Positions 15,820 to 27,900 of a DNA stretch of 64,000 nucleotides are shown piece after piece. The stretch spans positions 1 to 64,000 of the IMG/VR virus record IMGVR_UViG_3300009551_000003. One strand, written 5' to 3'. The translations under genes were made by a program, and so were the position numbers. The stretch's first letter is position 1. The number at the start of each line of letters is the position of its first letter. The DNA is from a virus. Below the pieces are notes generated by a model that made no database searches, had not been told where the DNA came from, and saw nothing but the letters and a program-made list of their open reading frames with translations.

Positions 15820-16153
15820 CATGGCCTTCGCAGTGTTTGTGGATGGTCCTGTCTTGTTCGTCGGATATGATCTCTTCGTCGTGCCCTAGCTCTTCACCGC
15901 ATACAGCGCAGAGCGCGCCGGCTAGGAAGTCGCGCAGTTGCTTCATCTGATAGTTCGCAGTGCGAAGGTCGTCATCGCGTTCGGCGTTACGAAGAGCTTC
16001 TTTGAGAGGGTCGGTCACCATTTCAACTTCGCTTACTGGAGCCGGATGGCCGACCTTGACCTTCGCCGCTTCGAGGGCGCGTTGCCGCGACGCTTCACGC
16101 GCTAACCGGCTACGACTACCCCATCGCTTAGCGTGGTTAAACCTCACCGCCAT
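15809..16153 (-). CDS. Hypothetical protein with C-terminal metal site
   Basis: 114 residues starting MAVRFNHAKRWGSRSRLARE (basic), followed by a coiled helix (NYQMKQLRDFLAGAL), then ALCAVCGEELGHDEE and RTIHKHCEGHDDD. The CAVC plus HKHC arrangement looks like a zinc ribbon. Ten-base overlap with the upstream gene. Confidence 0.6.
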   Translation of the reverse strand: MAVRFNHAKRWGSRSRLAREASRQRALEAAKVKVGHPAPVSEVEMVTDPLKEALRNAERDDDLRTANYQMKQLRDFLAGALCAVCGEELGHDEEIISDEQDRTIHKHCEGHDDD

Positions 16154-16329
16154 TGTCCAGCACGCCACGTGTAGCCCCATTCAGCCATCTCTTTCGCGGT
16201 CGGGTCGTTACACTTGCACGTGCCGTCCGCGCGATAGTGTTCGGCCGCGAAAATCACGTGTGGACACTTGGCAATGGTGCTCTGATCGATTATGCGAACG
16301 TTGCCGCCGGCATCAATGAATGTCGTCAT
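16144..16329 (-). CDS. Hypothetical protein
   Basis: 61 residues from the ATG at 16329 (ATGA-coupled). DAGGNVRIIDQSTIAKCPHV and RADGTCKCNDPTAKEMAEWG contain three Cys and one His in a zinc-site-like spacing. No family recognised. Confidence 0.58.
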   Translation of the reverse strand: MTTFIDAGGNVRIIDQSTIAKCPHVIFAAEHYRADGTCKCNDPTAKEMAEWGYTWRAGQWR

Positions 16330-16502
16330 CTCACCGCTCCCGGTTCGATCATGTTGATCAGGGTGATCTCCCTGATGGCACGCTCGACATAGGTTGTTTT
16401 CAACCGTTTGATCTCGGCCTTGGCCTTGGCGCCGTCCTTGAACGGGCCGAACACGGCGAAGTCGGTTCGAGCCTCGTTGAAGAACACGATAATGGCTTTC
16501 AT
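16326..16502 (-). CDS. Hypothetical protein
   Basis: 58 residues: MKAIIVFFNEARTDFAVFGP, a beta hairpin, then a basic helix (FKDGAKAKAEIKRLKTTYVE). ATGA overlaps at both ends support it although it is short. No family recognised. Confidence 0.6.
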   Translation of the reverse strand: MKAIIVFFNEARTDFAVFGPFKDGAKAKAEIKRLKTTYVERAIREITLINMIEPGAVR

Positions 16503-16798
16503 CGGAAGAACCTCGCAAGGGGGTGAATCTTTCTGACTTCGGCCTTGGCATGCTCGCGGGTTCGGCCGCGCACATAGCCACTGATCAGGCCAGCCGGGTT
16601 GGCTTCGTAATAGTACAGCGGGTGATCAATGCCCCAATACGCACCGCCAGCATCGTACCCGCCGCTGTCAAGCCGCACACGCACAAGGTACATCGGCGCT
16701 GCGTTCTCGTTGACTGTGTATTTGTCCGCGCCGCGCGATGGGCGGCCCATCGGTGCACCATACTTGCAATCGACCGGAGGGGCTGGGTTTATGCGCAT
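16499..16798 (-). CDS. Hypothetical protein
   Basis: 99 residues from the ATG at 16798 (GGAGG site). A beta-like middle (PMYLVRVRLDSGGYDAGGAY) and a basic end (YVRGRTREHAKAEVRKIHPL). No family recognised. Confidence 0.6.
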   Translation of the reverse strand: MRINPAPPVDCKYGAPMGRPSRGADKYTVNENAAPMYLVRVRLDSGGYDAGGAYWGIDHPLYYYEANPAGLISGYVRGRTREHAKAEVRKIHPLARFFR

Positions 16799-17022
16799 CG
16801 CTGCCTCCGGACGCGCCTGTGATAGGTGCCGTAATAGGTGACGCCCTTGGCCTTCTGATCACGAGCGATCTGATCACGCAACGTCGCATAGAGCGCGTGA
16901 CCGACCGCAAGGGCCTCCTGATGTTGGGCCAATCGCAACGGCTCTGACACTCGCGCAAGGATCAGCGCAGCGTCGTCAGATATCTCCGCCGGCAGAGCGA
17001 TGAATGTAAGAGGCTTTGGCAT
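16789..17022 (-). CDS. Hypothetical protein, paralogue of 11934-12173
   Basis: 77 residues; start TGATG-coupled at 17022. ALPAEISDDAALILARVSEP and GHALYATLRDQIARDQKAKG parallel the protein at 11934-12173. Basic C-terminus (YHRRVRRQR). Function unknown. Confidence 0.6.
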   Translation of the reverse strand: MPKPLTFIALPAEISDDAALILARVSEPLRLAQHQEALAVGHALYATLRDQIARDQKAKGVTYYGTYHRRVRRQRCA

Positions 17023-17297
17023 CAATCCACCTCCCAGCCGGCCGCGATCACGTCGGCTATGCTGTTGAAGGCTTCGACGAACTCACCGTGCATCCTGTCC
17101 GGATGGTTTTCGATCTTGATCGCCAAGCGCACGCCGCCGTCATAGCCGACAGCGCGGATGATACCGCACTTCGGAAATATGTTGTCCGGACGCTCTTTTG
17201 GCTTCTTCATGCAAAGATGGGTGACGAGCGGCCACGTGCTCGTGTGCTGCAACATCGCTCGTGTTATGTCGGCTCGCGTCATGGTAGTGCTGTTCAC
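17022..17297 (-). CDS. Hypothetical protein
   Basis: 91 residues with ADITRAMLQHTSTWPLVTHL (helix) and VGYDGGVRLAIKIENHPDRM (strands). No family recognised. 4-base overlap with the gene upstream. Confidence 0.58.
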   Translation of the reverse strand: MNSTTMTRADITRAMLQHTSTWPLVTHLCMKKPKERPDNIFPKCGIIRAVGYDGGVRLAIKIENHPDRMHGEFVEAFNSIADVIAAGWEVD

Positions 17298-17566
17298 GCT
17301 GCACCTCGGGCGTCGTCGATCTTACTGATCAGATCGTCGAGGTCAAGCTCGTTGAGAGCGCTATGGACGTCTTCAAGGTTGGTCGCGGCGTCCTCGGCTG
17401 CGGTTCCCTTGTCGCCGCCCTTCAGGTTGTCGCTCATGTTATCGTAGTAGTCGCGCTCCTCTTGCGCGGCGTTCTCGACAAGATCAGTGGCCTGCGCAAG
17501 ATCATCCTTGATCTTTTCGAGGAGGTCCATCGCCTGACTTAGGCTCTTCCGTCGTGCGGCGTTCAT
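17294..17566 (-). CDS. Acidic coiled-coil protein
   Basis: 90 residues from the ATG at 17566 (GGAG upstream), almost entirely helical and acidic (MDLLEKIKDDLAQATDLVEN; VHSALNELDLDDLISKIDD). Overlaps the end of the preceding gene by 65 bases, longer than usual here. Could be a protein-protein adaptor; no family recognised. Confidence 0.6.
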   Translation of the reverse strand: MNAARRKSLSQAMDLLEKIKDDLAQATDLVENAAQEERDYYDNMSDNLKGGDKGTAAEDAATNLEDVHSALNELDLDDLISKIDDARGAA

Positions 17567-18002
17567 TGGTGCGTTCTCCAGTGCTGCGACGTCGTGCCAG
17601 TGACATACCATCGCGGACCGCCGACGCCAAGGCCTGATCCAACTGATCCTTGAACATAGTTAATAATCTCTGATGTTCGGTTGGAGTCAGCACAGTCGTC
17701 TCGTCGGCCCATTTGATTTGACTGGAAAGCTCGAAGCTAGCCGGCAACACGACAGGTGAAGGCGGGCTCAGCGTCATCACCTCACGCGCACAATGCTCCA
17801 GATAGGCAACGTGCTCAGCGACCGGCGACAGGCTTCCGTCGATTCCGATGCCCCAACACGAGCGCGCTGCGATAGCGCCATCGTATCGAGGATGGAAGAA
17901 GTCACTGCTGATCCGACGCCAACTCGCTTCGGCGGCGGAGTAACGCCGACACTCTTTCGCCAGCTTACCGCGTGCGCGGCGTCGTGCGCGTCGCGTGCTC
18001 AT
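17502..18002 (-). CDS. Hypothetical protein
   Basis: 166 residues with an Arg-rich start (RRARRRARGKLAKECRRY) and a charged hydrophilic end (STGERTNERRTTEEPKSG). The middle holds SCWGIGIDGSLSPVAEHVAY. The last 65 bases overlap the next gene; composition of the tail suggests it may be tolerated rather than structured. Function unknown. Confidence 0.55.
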   Translation of the reverse strand: MSTRRARRRARGKLAKECRRYSAAEASWRRISSDFFHPRYDGAIAARSCWGIGIDGSLSPVAEHVAYLEHCAREVMTLSPPSPVVLPASFELSSQIKWADETTVLTPTEHQRLLTMFKDQLDQALASAVRDGMSLARRRSTGERTNERRTTEEPKSGDGPPRKDQG

Positions 18003-18217
18003 GACGGCTTCCGCTCTCCGGTCTCGAATTTCTCACGTTCATCGAGACTGTTGTGGACATGAAGCTCGGCGGTCTCGCTATGCTCAATGCGAGGCGAGCA
18101 CCAGCACGACGCTCCAATCCCCGTCTCATGCTCGCGCAAATCACTGGTCGGGACGACGTGATACACGTTAGCATTCATGGCATGTACCTCAATATCAGAG
18201 CCCCAATTTATTTTCAT
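17999..18217 (-). CDS. Hypothetical protein
   Basis: 72 residues: MKINWGSDIEVHAMNANVYH, then HETGIGASCWCSPRIEHSET. Two Cys and several His could bind metal. 4-base overlaps at both ends. Confidence 0.58.
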   Translation of the reverse strand: MKINWGSDIEVHAMNANVYHVVPTSDLREHETGIGASCWCSPRIEHSETAELHVHNSLDEREKFETGERKPS

Positions 18218-18597
18218 TTTCGTGGTGGCCTCCCCAAGTAGGAGACAGGATCGTGCGTGTACTGATCAGGCGTGACCGGCACCGTATGCACGCTATCCCA
18301 AATCATGCCGTCACGCCAGACAACCCAGTGCCAATTGCGCGTACCCTCGCACACGGAAGGGATGACCTTGACAATGGATTTGTCTGGAATATCGTGCCAA
18401 TCCTTAGAGCGCACGAGGATCAGCTTCGCCTTGATGTGCGAGCGCGTGCCGACCTTCATCTGCCATGTCGTTGTGCCGAACGATCGCTTGCGCTTCCAGT
18501 TCGGATGCAGACGCGCAAGCGCCTTCGGATACGAAATATCCTTGAGATTCGCCAGCGCGCAGACGCCGCAATCATTGCGTTTGATGCTCGTGATCAT
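18214..18597 (-). CDS. Predicted C39/papain-like cysteine peptidase
   Basis: 127 residues from the ATG at 18597. RNDCGVCALANLKDISYPKA puts a Cys at residue 10 at the head of a helix, followed by the usual 'sY.ka...L' turn; WHWVVWRDGMIWDS gives His 90 on a strand and Asp 101. This Cys-His-Asp order fits compact C39-like peptidases or papain-fold transglutaminase relatives. Substrate unknown. Confidence 0.68.
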   Translation of the reverse strand: MITSIKRNDCGVCALANLKDISYPKALARLHPNWKRKRSFGTTTWQMKVGTRSHIKAKLILVRSKDWHDIPDKSIVKVIPSVCEGTRNWHWVVWRDGMIWDSVHTVPVTPDQYTHDPVSYLGRPPRK

Positions 18598-18860
18598 GAT
18601 CTTCGCTTCAGATTGCGAACGCGATCGAACCACTTCTCCCAGCTTCCGCCTTTCGGTGGAGTGCCGGCGCATCGTGCCATGGCGATCATGTCGGCCTCCC
18701 TGACGAGGTTCGGATGCTCAATGATGAAACGCGCGTGATTCGCGCACATCCACCATGCGACTTCGTTCGGGTCGCGACCCTTTAAGAGTTGAACGACGCG
18801 GCGTAAAGCACTGTCGAGTTCTTCAGTTGCAGCTAAAAGTTCTAAATCCACTACGCTCAT
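18594..18860 (-). CDS. Hypothetical helical protein
   Basis: 88 residues: ATEELDSALRRVVQLLKGRD (helix), NEVAWWMCANHARFIIEHPN, and a basic C-terminus after GSWEKWFDRV. No family recognised. Its ATG is not coupled to a gene upstream, so it may follow an internal promoter. Confidence 0.6.
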   Translation of the reverse strand: MSVVDLELLAATEELDSALRRVVQLLKGRDPNEVAWWMCANHARFIIEHPNLVREADMIAMARCAGTPPKGGSWEKWFDRVRNLKRRS

Positions 18861-18884
18861 TTGAAATGTCCCATCACTTTACGA

Positions 18885-18911
18885 CGATGCCCGGGTCGAG
18901 CCCGGGCATCG
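18885..18911 (-). terminator. 11-pair hairpin between genes
   Basis: CGATGCCCGGG pairs perfectly with CCCGGGCATCG around a TCGAG loop in the 76-base gap after the gene ending at 18937. There is no T-run on either strand, so it may stall polymerase or protect RNA ends rather than act as a classical terminator. Confidence 0.5.
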
Positions 18912-21900
18912 CGATCGGGCTGGCGCGGCGCGCCATTTACGCCGGCTGCAACATCTGTTCGAGACCGAAGCCGGGTTCATCCCAGAAGTCGATCACGAAA
19001 CGGCCGACGCCTTCGTTGAGGCGAGCGTTGTTCACCACGACCATGAGGAAGGGATCAGGATGCTCGATATGCGGAGCCGGCGCATAGTCGCAAATGAAGA
19101 ACGATACCGGATCGACAAAACTCTTCTCGATCTCGGCGACCTTGCGGAGTGCATGAATAGGCACGAGCTTGTTGTAGGGCTCGCCGCTCGACTTCACTTC
19201 CTTGGTTGCTTTCATTTGCTGACCGCTGCTTGTCCACGTCATCAGTTCCTCAGTGCCGAGGTGCGGACCGTGGTAGTAGTCAGATGCCGCAACTTTCACT
19301 GGCGCCACCGTGGGGTTACGCCTAGCGATGTGACGAGCCGCCGTTCCGAAACGCACGTCGCGGATGTCATCCTTGAGCCGCAGCGGGCGCCAGTGCCAGC
19401 CGGCCTTTGCTTCGCTTTCTTCGGCGGCCTTCTTGTCCATGTACGCCGTGACGGTTGCCAGCGCAAACACCGGCCAATCCTTGGCCCGCAAAAACGCCTT
19501 GAATTTCTCGATCTTCAGATCGGCGTCGATATGCGGATTCTCCAAGCCGAGCGATTTGCTCAACTCAGCATATTCTTCGAGAAGATCGGGCCGCGCTCGC
19601 GGCGTCGCCTCTAGCGACGTGCGATCAGAGCCGACGTCTGGCCGCTCGCGCGTGATAAGATCAGTCGGCGAGCCGCGTCGAAGTAGCGTTGAAAACATCT
19701 CACTTCTCCATTTGATTGCATCGCCATTGATTGGCCGAACAACACCGCGATGTCAAGTGCTAAAAGTTCGGTCGTTCGACTTCGTGAACCTCCCACTTCT
19801 CATAGCCAAGACTTCCGATGATTGCTTGATTCGAATAGATGCCGGCCTTCATCTCAGTGGGGAACGGACCGACGACCAACGTCACCTTGCCTTCAACGAT
19901 CTTCAGCACAACCCACACACCATCCTTGATGTTGTCCCATCGGGCCGTGTCCCAATTCCACACGATGAATCCATACGCCACTGCATGTTGCAGCAACGGT
20001 CGCGTCGGATCGTTCTTCACGTAGGGTGTTTCAATCACTTCCATGGTCCCGGATGTGGGAGGAATTTGATGTTGACTTCGGCAATGCGCCGGCCGAAGCC
20101 GGGCACCTCCTCGCATCGTGCCATGACGCGATAGAAGCCATCTCCAATGCCAGTCGGGATTGATATCGCCAGCGAGGCGTTGGCGACGTTGCCGGGCGGG
20201 TCATCTCGCAATTTGCCGCAAACAGTGCCACCTCTTATTGCGCGATGCGGGTCCCAAGTATCAGAGACCACTTGCGCATGGACAGGATCACAAAGCAGAA
20301 GCGTCCCGGTATCGATGCAGATATCGCCAACCGGGTGCCAGTCGTTGTCTTTCTTGGGCATAATGGTTCCCAATTCGCCTAGCAGCCACTCGACCCACGG
20401 CGCCGGGACCGGATAGCCGAGCGGGGATTCTAGGTGCTCGCGGATTTTGTTGAATTTGCCTTCGCGACTGAGATGTTCGAATGCGCCGCTCATAGCCGAT
20501 GTTCCTCCCACCATGAGCGAAGCAACTTCGCTTGTTCTGCCGTCGCGGTGATTTCACCGTCTCTAACCGTGCAGCCGATGCCGATTGTATAGGCGATGAA
20601 AACAGCTTCGAGATATCGAGCCTGAGCGAACCGCTCGGCGCGCGGTGCCGCGAACCTGTACCGCTGGCCCTGATTCTTGGTGGGCACGTACACCTCAAAT
20701 AGCCGCTTGCCGGCAGCGTGAACCTGATGTCGCTCTCGTCTCACAACGAGCTTGTCGGCCGCGTGGACCTGATGTCGGGCTCGTCTCACCTCGGGCTTGC
20801 CTTCGATCGTAAATCCGTTCTGCCTCATGGATAGTGTCCCATGCAAGTGTCCCCTCCCTCATGCGTCTTTTTGCAGAAGGGACAGTACGGAGCGTCGGGC
20901 TGCGGACGACTGTCGTCGTGCTTGCGCAAATCACGCTCATGGTCGGCATGCTCGTCGGGTGTTGCGGCGCGCGTCATCGTTCGTTCCTGTGTTGCCGCGC
21001 TTGATAGACAGTCAAATGATTTAGGCCCAGCATCGTGCATCGGTATGGTGGACCCTCGACCATGCCCAGATCGCGCAACCGATCGAACATGCGACTGACC
21101 GCGCCGCCGGCTCGACCCTTACCAGCGCACCACGCCGATGGCCCACGATCGCGAATACGCACCATGGCCTCGATCTGTGTTTTTGTCAGCGGCGTCATTG
21201 CGCACCCGCGATGCAATCGAGTCCTAACGGCGTGCACTCATACGGTGGACCCTCGACCATGCCCAGATCGCGCAACCGATTGAGCATGCTCTTGATGGAG
21301 CCTACCGCGCGGAACGGCCGTCCATCGCGGATAGCGATCATGGCGTCGATCTGAGATTTTGTGAGCGGCGTCACGATCGTTGGCTTTGGAGCGCAGCACT
21401 GTCGCAACAGCGCCTTGATAAGTTCGGCGTCTCTGATGCAGTCGAGCTTTTTGACCGCGCCGATAAGCTCTTGGTGAAGATCGGTGTTCATCACGGGCAT
21501 CACTTCCCTACAGACAGAGCGCACGCGATCTAAAATCATTTCGCGTCGCATGCTCACTTTTAATAGTTCCTCGCGCGATATTCGGCAAGCTGTTTGCCCC
21601 AGTCCATGTCAAGCTTATAGACCTCCATCAGCTTTGTCATGTTCTTTTCGTTGTCGAGATCGGCCGCGATCTTGAACACGTCCTGCGATGGCGAGACGAA
21701 CACCGGGAAGTCGGACCAATCAAAGGTATCGCACGCAATGATGACGTGCGAGGCGCCCATGCGTTTACCCCGTTCGAGCCAACCACGAATCTCTTCTTTA
21801 CCTATTGGCATGGCTCAATAGCTTCCGTCATAGTCCCAGTAGAACGAGCACTCGCATCCGCGAGCGTCCACGGTCCACCGCCAATGTCGTCGGCGGACCG

Positions 21901-24900
21901 TCCCTTTCCAGAACAACCACCATGGCGTCCACTGCCAAGGACCAATCACATGCTCGGGAAAGTCGATCTTCATGTTGTCTTCCTTTGTGCCTTGCGGCCG
22001 AGCCTCATGTACTGGCACGCGTTGCAGCGACACTCGGTCGGCATCTGCTGCCGGCGGATGTACCAGCGCATGTCATAGCCATCGGCCTTGGCCGCGTCAT
22101 ACAGCCATTCTGGCAAGACGACCGGGACGGTCGGTGCAAACGCCGGAACCGCGTTGTAGGCCGCTCGTAGCTCGGCTAGCGTGATGGCGGTTTTCATCCC
22201 TCGCCCCGGGGCTCGGCGCGGCCGGCAGCAATCTCGGCGCGGAGGGTTTCGACTTCGGAGTGAAGGTCGTCGATCTGTCTTTGCAGTGACCGGGTCTGCC
22301 GCTTGCCAGTGCTGTCCGCCAATGGGTTATTCATAACGAAGTGGATCAGTTCGGTCGGATCACAGTCATGGCGCGTGGCCCAGCCGATCAGCCGCTTGCG
22401 CAGTTCGATCACTCGCATCGGTCGCGATGATCGGTGGAATTGGCCGCGCAAGAGGCGTACGGCCGGATGTTCGGTGATCTGCTCTGGCAGCATTTTCTCA
22501 TAATCCGAGTTTTGATTCGGGCTGATTTTGGCTAGCTGATTTTCTGGCACGCGTCAAGCTCTTTCGTTGCGTGCCAGTGCCGTGCCAGTGTGCCAGTTTC
22601 GGGGCGATTGGCGGGTTTTTCTTAATCGATGCACTCATTGTCGGGCTCGACGGTTCGGTCGTTTTCGACTTTACCATAACTCGGGGCAGTCTGGCACACT
22701 ACTGGCACGGCTGAAAACGTCTATCCGTGACACGTAAGTTATTGATCTTGCTGATTCGGAACACTGGCACGCTTGGAACACTTATATCCTAGGGTGTTAG
22801 TAGTATGTGTATGTGGGGAGGGGCTGTAGTGGGGGTGTAGTGTGTATCCCAGTGCCAATGTGCTTTTTATCCGTGCCAGTGTGCCAAGCCCTCGAATCGG
22901 TCGTTTTTGCAGGGTATGGATTGCCTCCGGCGATCGTCCGCTAGGCGCCTCGGCGATTATGATTAACCTCTAATTCGGGGCCGTTAACCTTAATTATTAA
23001 CCTTAATTCGTGCATGCGCGACCCGTTAACCCCTCATTTACCACGATTCGCATCTCCTATTGACATGCTAAGTGCATGATATCATTACATAATAGCCTGT
23101 CAAGAGCCTATTGCTCGATTCGCAGGGTAGGGTTACTGTGTATGATTGTCGTCATTCTATTAACTATCTGATCGCGCAGCCTATTCGTGCATTAACCTTA
23201 ATTATTAACGTTAACGCGAGCCTGCCCTGTCCAGCGCTGCACGTGGTAAGTCATTGATTTCATTAGCGTAACGTGCGTTAACGTTAATTCTTAACCCTAA
23301 CGAACGTTCGTGCATTAACGTTAAATCTTAACGTTAACAATAGCTTAGCATATTTTTCTCTTGACAAAGGGGGCGGCAATAAGATAGGTGACCGGGCTTT
23401 GCAACCCTAGGTAGCTATGGGGTAGGGTCCGCGAATCGCGACGAATCGTGAAGCGGTATGTGCCCTTGCTCATACTCGCTTGCCGAAAAACCGAACATAA
23501 TTATGAAAAAATATAGAAGCCCTTCCAGCAAAAATTAAGAGAAACTCTTGACACGAATCTCGGAGCCTGCTAGGGCACGCGATCATTTGCCAACCTGATC
23601 GAGGCCTACCCGATGTCCATATTCACCGACGAAGAACTCGACGAGCGCCGCCGGAAATTCAAAACGTTCGTCGAGCGCGGGCTCGTCATCTTGCATCAAC
23701 AACGCGACGGCACCGCCCGTCTCGAATTTCCGCAGCCGCGCGATCCCGAGATCGTGGCTTTCGATGCCGAAGGCGAGGCGGCGTTCCAGCGAAGCGAGCG
23801 GCGGCACTGAATGTGGCTCTTCATGCTCGGAGACTATCGCCTTCCGCTCGTGACCATGGCGGTCGGCGAGGGAGTGTGGCGCGGGCGGTCAGCCGACGTC
23901 AGCTATGAACTAGCCGTCGAGGGTCGCCTCCCGGCATTCGTGGCGTTTCCAAGCCGGCGGCCGGCCAACGATAACGACAACGATGTGTGGCGATGACAAG
24001 CTGCACCGTGACAGTCACGAGCACTAATTGCACATTAGGCGCGATCTATCTCCGGATCAAATGTGAGAACTGCGGGGGCACCGGCAGCATTAAGCGCACG
24101 CCGGGGCGGCACGCGTTTCGCACTATGACGGATGGCAGGCGCCGGCCTCGTTGTATGGGTTGTATGGGCCGGGGCTGGATCGAAGTGAGAGAACCAAAGC
24201 AATGAAAACCTCCAAGTTCGCCGACAAGGTCGCGCTCCTTATCCAAACTCTCGCCGACGTGCGCTGCCCGATCGAACGCGTCGAGACAACGACGGGCAGT
24301 CAGATTTTGCGAATCGTGATCAAGGATGAAGCGTTCACCATCACGATCGCCAAGGCACGGAAGCAACGACGATGACACGAAAGAGCGGACGACCTGAAAA
24401 CCAAAGCCTCATGCTCGCACGGTTGCAGGGCGACATGACCTACCACGGCAAGGCGTGCAAGCGGTGCGGCGGCGTCGAGCGCTACGTCCGGGGCGGCGGC
24501 GCGTGCGTCACCTGTCAGCGCGCCTACTCTATCGAATCCCGCGCCGCGATGAAGCGCATCGCGGCCGAGGCGGAAGGATTCACCGGCACCGAGATCACGA
24601 CAATTTTTCACGAGGAGGCTGCCGAGTTCACCGAGGAGATGATTGATGCGATCGAGCGCGAGTTCACCGAGGAGATGATTGATGCGATCGAGCGCGAGAC
24701 GCAATGTCAGTGCGGCTACCCGGCAACGCCGTGTGACAAAACCAAACACGACTACGGCCACGAGTGCGTCGCCGGCAACGAACGACCGCCATACATCCTT
24801 TGCGGTGGTTGCCCCACGCCAGACGATTGTCGAGGAGTCTACGCGTGCCGGGAGGCTGACAACGAGCAAGCGGGCACCGGCTGGATCGAGGCGGAGATCG

Positions 24901-27900
24901 AGCGCGCGGCCGGTGAGCAACCAATTGTTAACGATGATTCGGACCTCTCGCTTGACACCGCTGCGGCGCCGCGCTACCTGAGCCAAGACGAAATTCCGCA
25001 ACCGTGGGATTGACGATGACGGCCATAGAGGTGTTCGATGCCCTCCAGTCCCGTAATCGTTTTTGGGAGGATAGTTTCGTGACGATGAAGATCAGCACCT
25101 ACTTGATCGTGGACGCGGCCCGCGCCACACGAGACATATACAAGTCGAACGCTATCAAGCTTGCGAAGCATCACCCGGACAGCATCGGGATATTCAACGA
25201 GATCAGGCGCACGGCGCTGATGGACGCACTTTGCCACGATGAAAATCTGTGCGAGATGTTCGCCGGCCGCATCCATCAACTGAGCCACGGCGTAAAGGGA
25301 TAGGGCCGTGGCCAATCTACTCAAAAAGAGCAAGCGATCAAAGCTCCTGCCGCGCATTGTCAACGGCAACATATGGCTTGGCGAACGCTACGCCGAACAG
25401 ACGGAAGCTGATCGTCAAGCGCGTCGCGAGAGTGGCACGATGCCGCCAATGATGTTCACCCTCGACGTGGCAGCCGGCTCCGGCGAAGATCGCGTTGAAT
25501 ATCAGCTTCAGTTAACGGAAGACGAGATGATCGGCGCGACAGGAGAGTGGCTATCAAAGCTCGCGTCTCGTCGGGCTCGTCAAGCAAAGTTCACCAAAGA
25601 AAGGACCGAGTGATGGCATTTATCGACGGCAACGTTTCCGACCTGTTCTTTAACACCGATGTCACCGTAGCAGCGACGCACGATCATACTGGCCATTTCA
25701 CCGGCTATGACGATGCGAAGCTCCGCGAGGAGGCGGACTTGTTTCTCAAGTGCCTCGACCGGCTCGGCGTCACGGTGCCCACTGCCGATGACCTGATCGC
25801 CGACTTCCTCGCACGGTGCTGATGGCGCACTTTCCATCCAGATGGCGTCTCTATCTCGTCGAGGGCCGGCGCCCTCCATCGGATCGAAGAGATCGCCGTG
25901 CGGCTTGACGGTCCGAAGCCCTTGACATTCGACGAACGGCGCGATATGGCAAACTTGCTTAATCTGATTCTGAGTGAAGCGCAATATGTGAGGACACGAT
26001 GAATCGAGAATGGAATAGGCTCCGCTGGTCAATCATTGGCTTCGTCGTCTTCCCCGGCGTCGCGATGTTCTTCGCATGGCTGGTGTCATGATCACTCTGG
26101 AAAACCCGGTTCGGTTCGTCGCGATTGTTGCCGGCACCGTCGCATACTTCGCTCTCGGCGATGCGCATCTGGGCATCGCGTTCCTGCTCGGCACGTTCAT
26201 CGGGAGCGTGAAATTTGTGAAGCGAGGCGACGAACAATGATCAAGAGGCGACGAACAATGATCAATGAGCACTGTGAGCAATTGCTCGACGCTGGCCTAG
26301 TTCGGTATAACGCTATAGCTGGTCTTCACCGGGCGGGCCGCGTGGATGCAGCGATTCTTGCGCCGATGCTCATTGGCCTCCGATGCAAAAAGCTCAACAA
26401 AGAATATGTGATAACCCGGGTTGACTACGGCTACAACGGACACATCACGGCGCACGGCTATCGCATTCTCGGCAGCGGGCAGCGTGGCACAAAGACGTGG
26501 GATATCGGCACTATCCACTCGGGAAATTTCGAATGAGCAACGAGACAAAGTTTTGGAGAAACTACTGCATCATCCTGATCAGCATTTTCGCGCTCGTGAT
26601 CCTTACGATCCCATGGATCACCCTCGGCACGATGCGCTATGTCGATTGGGTCCATAGCAAGTTCGAATCTTCAGCCGTTTGCAGGGTGTCACAATGATCA
26701 GGCTCCGCTTCGTCGCCACGTCAGGGCCGATCGCCCTCGCTATCCGGCTGCAAGCCGGCCTCTGTATGCCGTTCACTCCAAATCACGTCGAGGTTGTCTC
26801 GCAAGACGGCATGTTCTACATCGGCCAGCACATGGCCGGCGGGATGCAGGCGCGAGCAGCGGGCTATGACAAGGCAGAGCTTCTGCATGAGTTGTTCGTC
26901 GAATTGCCGTGCACGCCCGAGCAAGAGGCCGCGTTCTACGGCTACATCAATGCCAAGATTGGCATGCCCTACGACTGGAAGTCGATCTTCAGTTTCGTCG
27001 ATCCCGCGTGGAATCTTCATGACGTGGGCCATCTGATCTGTTCGGCGATCACGGCCGCCGCGCTGCGTACCAAGGGCTGCGAGTTCTTCCCGTGGCCAAT
27101 GACGGTGCCGCTCCATCACGTCTCGCCGCGCGATCTGTTGCTGATCCTGAGCAGTCACGTGAAGATCGACCATCCGGAGATGGCGTGATGCGGAAGCTGA
27201 TCTCGCTCGTGGCTATCCTAGCTGCCGGGTTTGTCTACGGCCTCTTCTATGGCTATGACTGGGGCATCTCTGACGGTCGCCAAGCGGGCCGGCGTGAAGT
27301 TCTCGCTGAGAAGGTGATCGAGAAGTCCGAATACGATCGCGAGATGCAACAAGCCGGCCTTTGCAAGTGGGTGAAACTCATGGCGGACGACGTGAGATGC
27401 AAAGCGGAGTTGCCTTGACATCTGACTGACGCCGCGCTATGGCAGACTAGGTGATGCGACAGGGCCGGTTGACATGGGCAAGAAAAACAACCTATGCGAG
27501 ACAGTCGTTCGTGAAGTTGCCGAGAGCTTCGGTGGCGCGATAGTCGAAACGGGCAAGACGGGCAGCAACCATAGCTACGCCGTGATCAAGATAGGCGCCC
27601 GGCGTCGGAAGGTGTTCTATCCTTCGACGCCGAGTGACCGCCGGAGAGGCCATTTGAATTTAAGATGCGACCTACGCAAGGCAATCGGAGCAATGCTATG
27701 ACTCCGGACATTTGCCCTACGTGCGGAAGAGTGACGACGTGGGATATCCAACATTGTCGCTACCACATCGACTGTATGATGCGCGGCAAACCGGAGCCTG
27801 ACCATGCCGAAGATCGAATGGGCGCTACACAAGCAACCGGAGAATCCCCAGCTATACACGCTTTCGATGCGCAACGTTCGGAAGGACGAAGCGGCGCGAT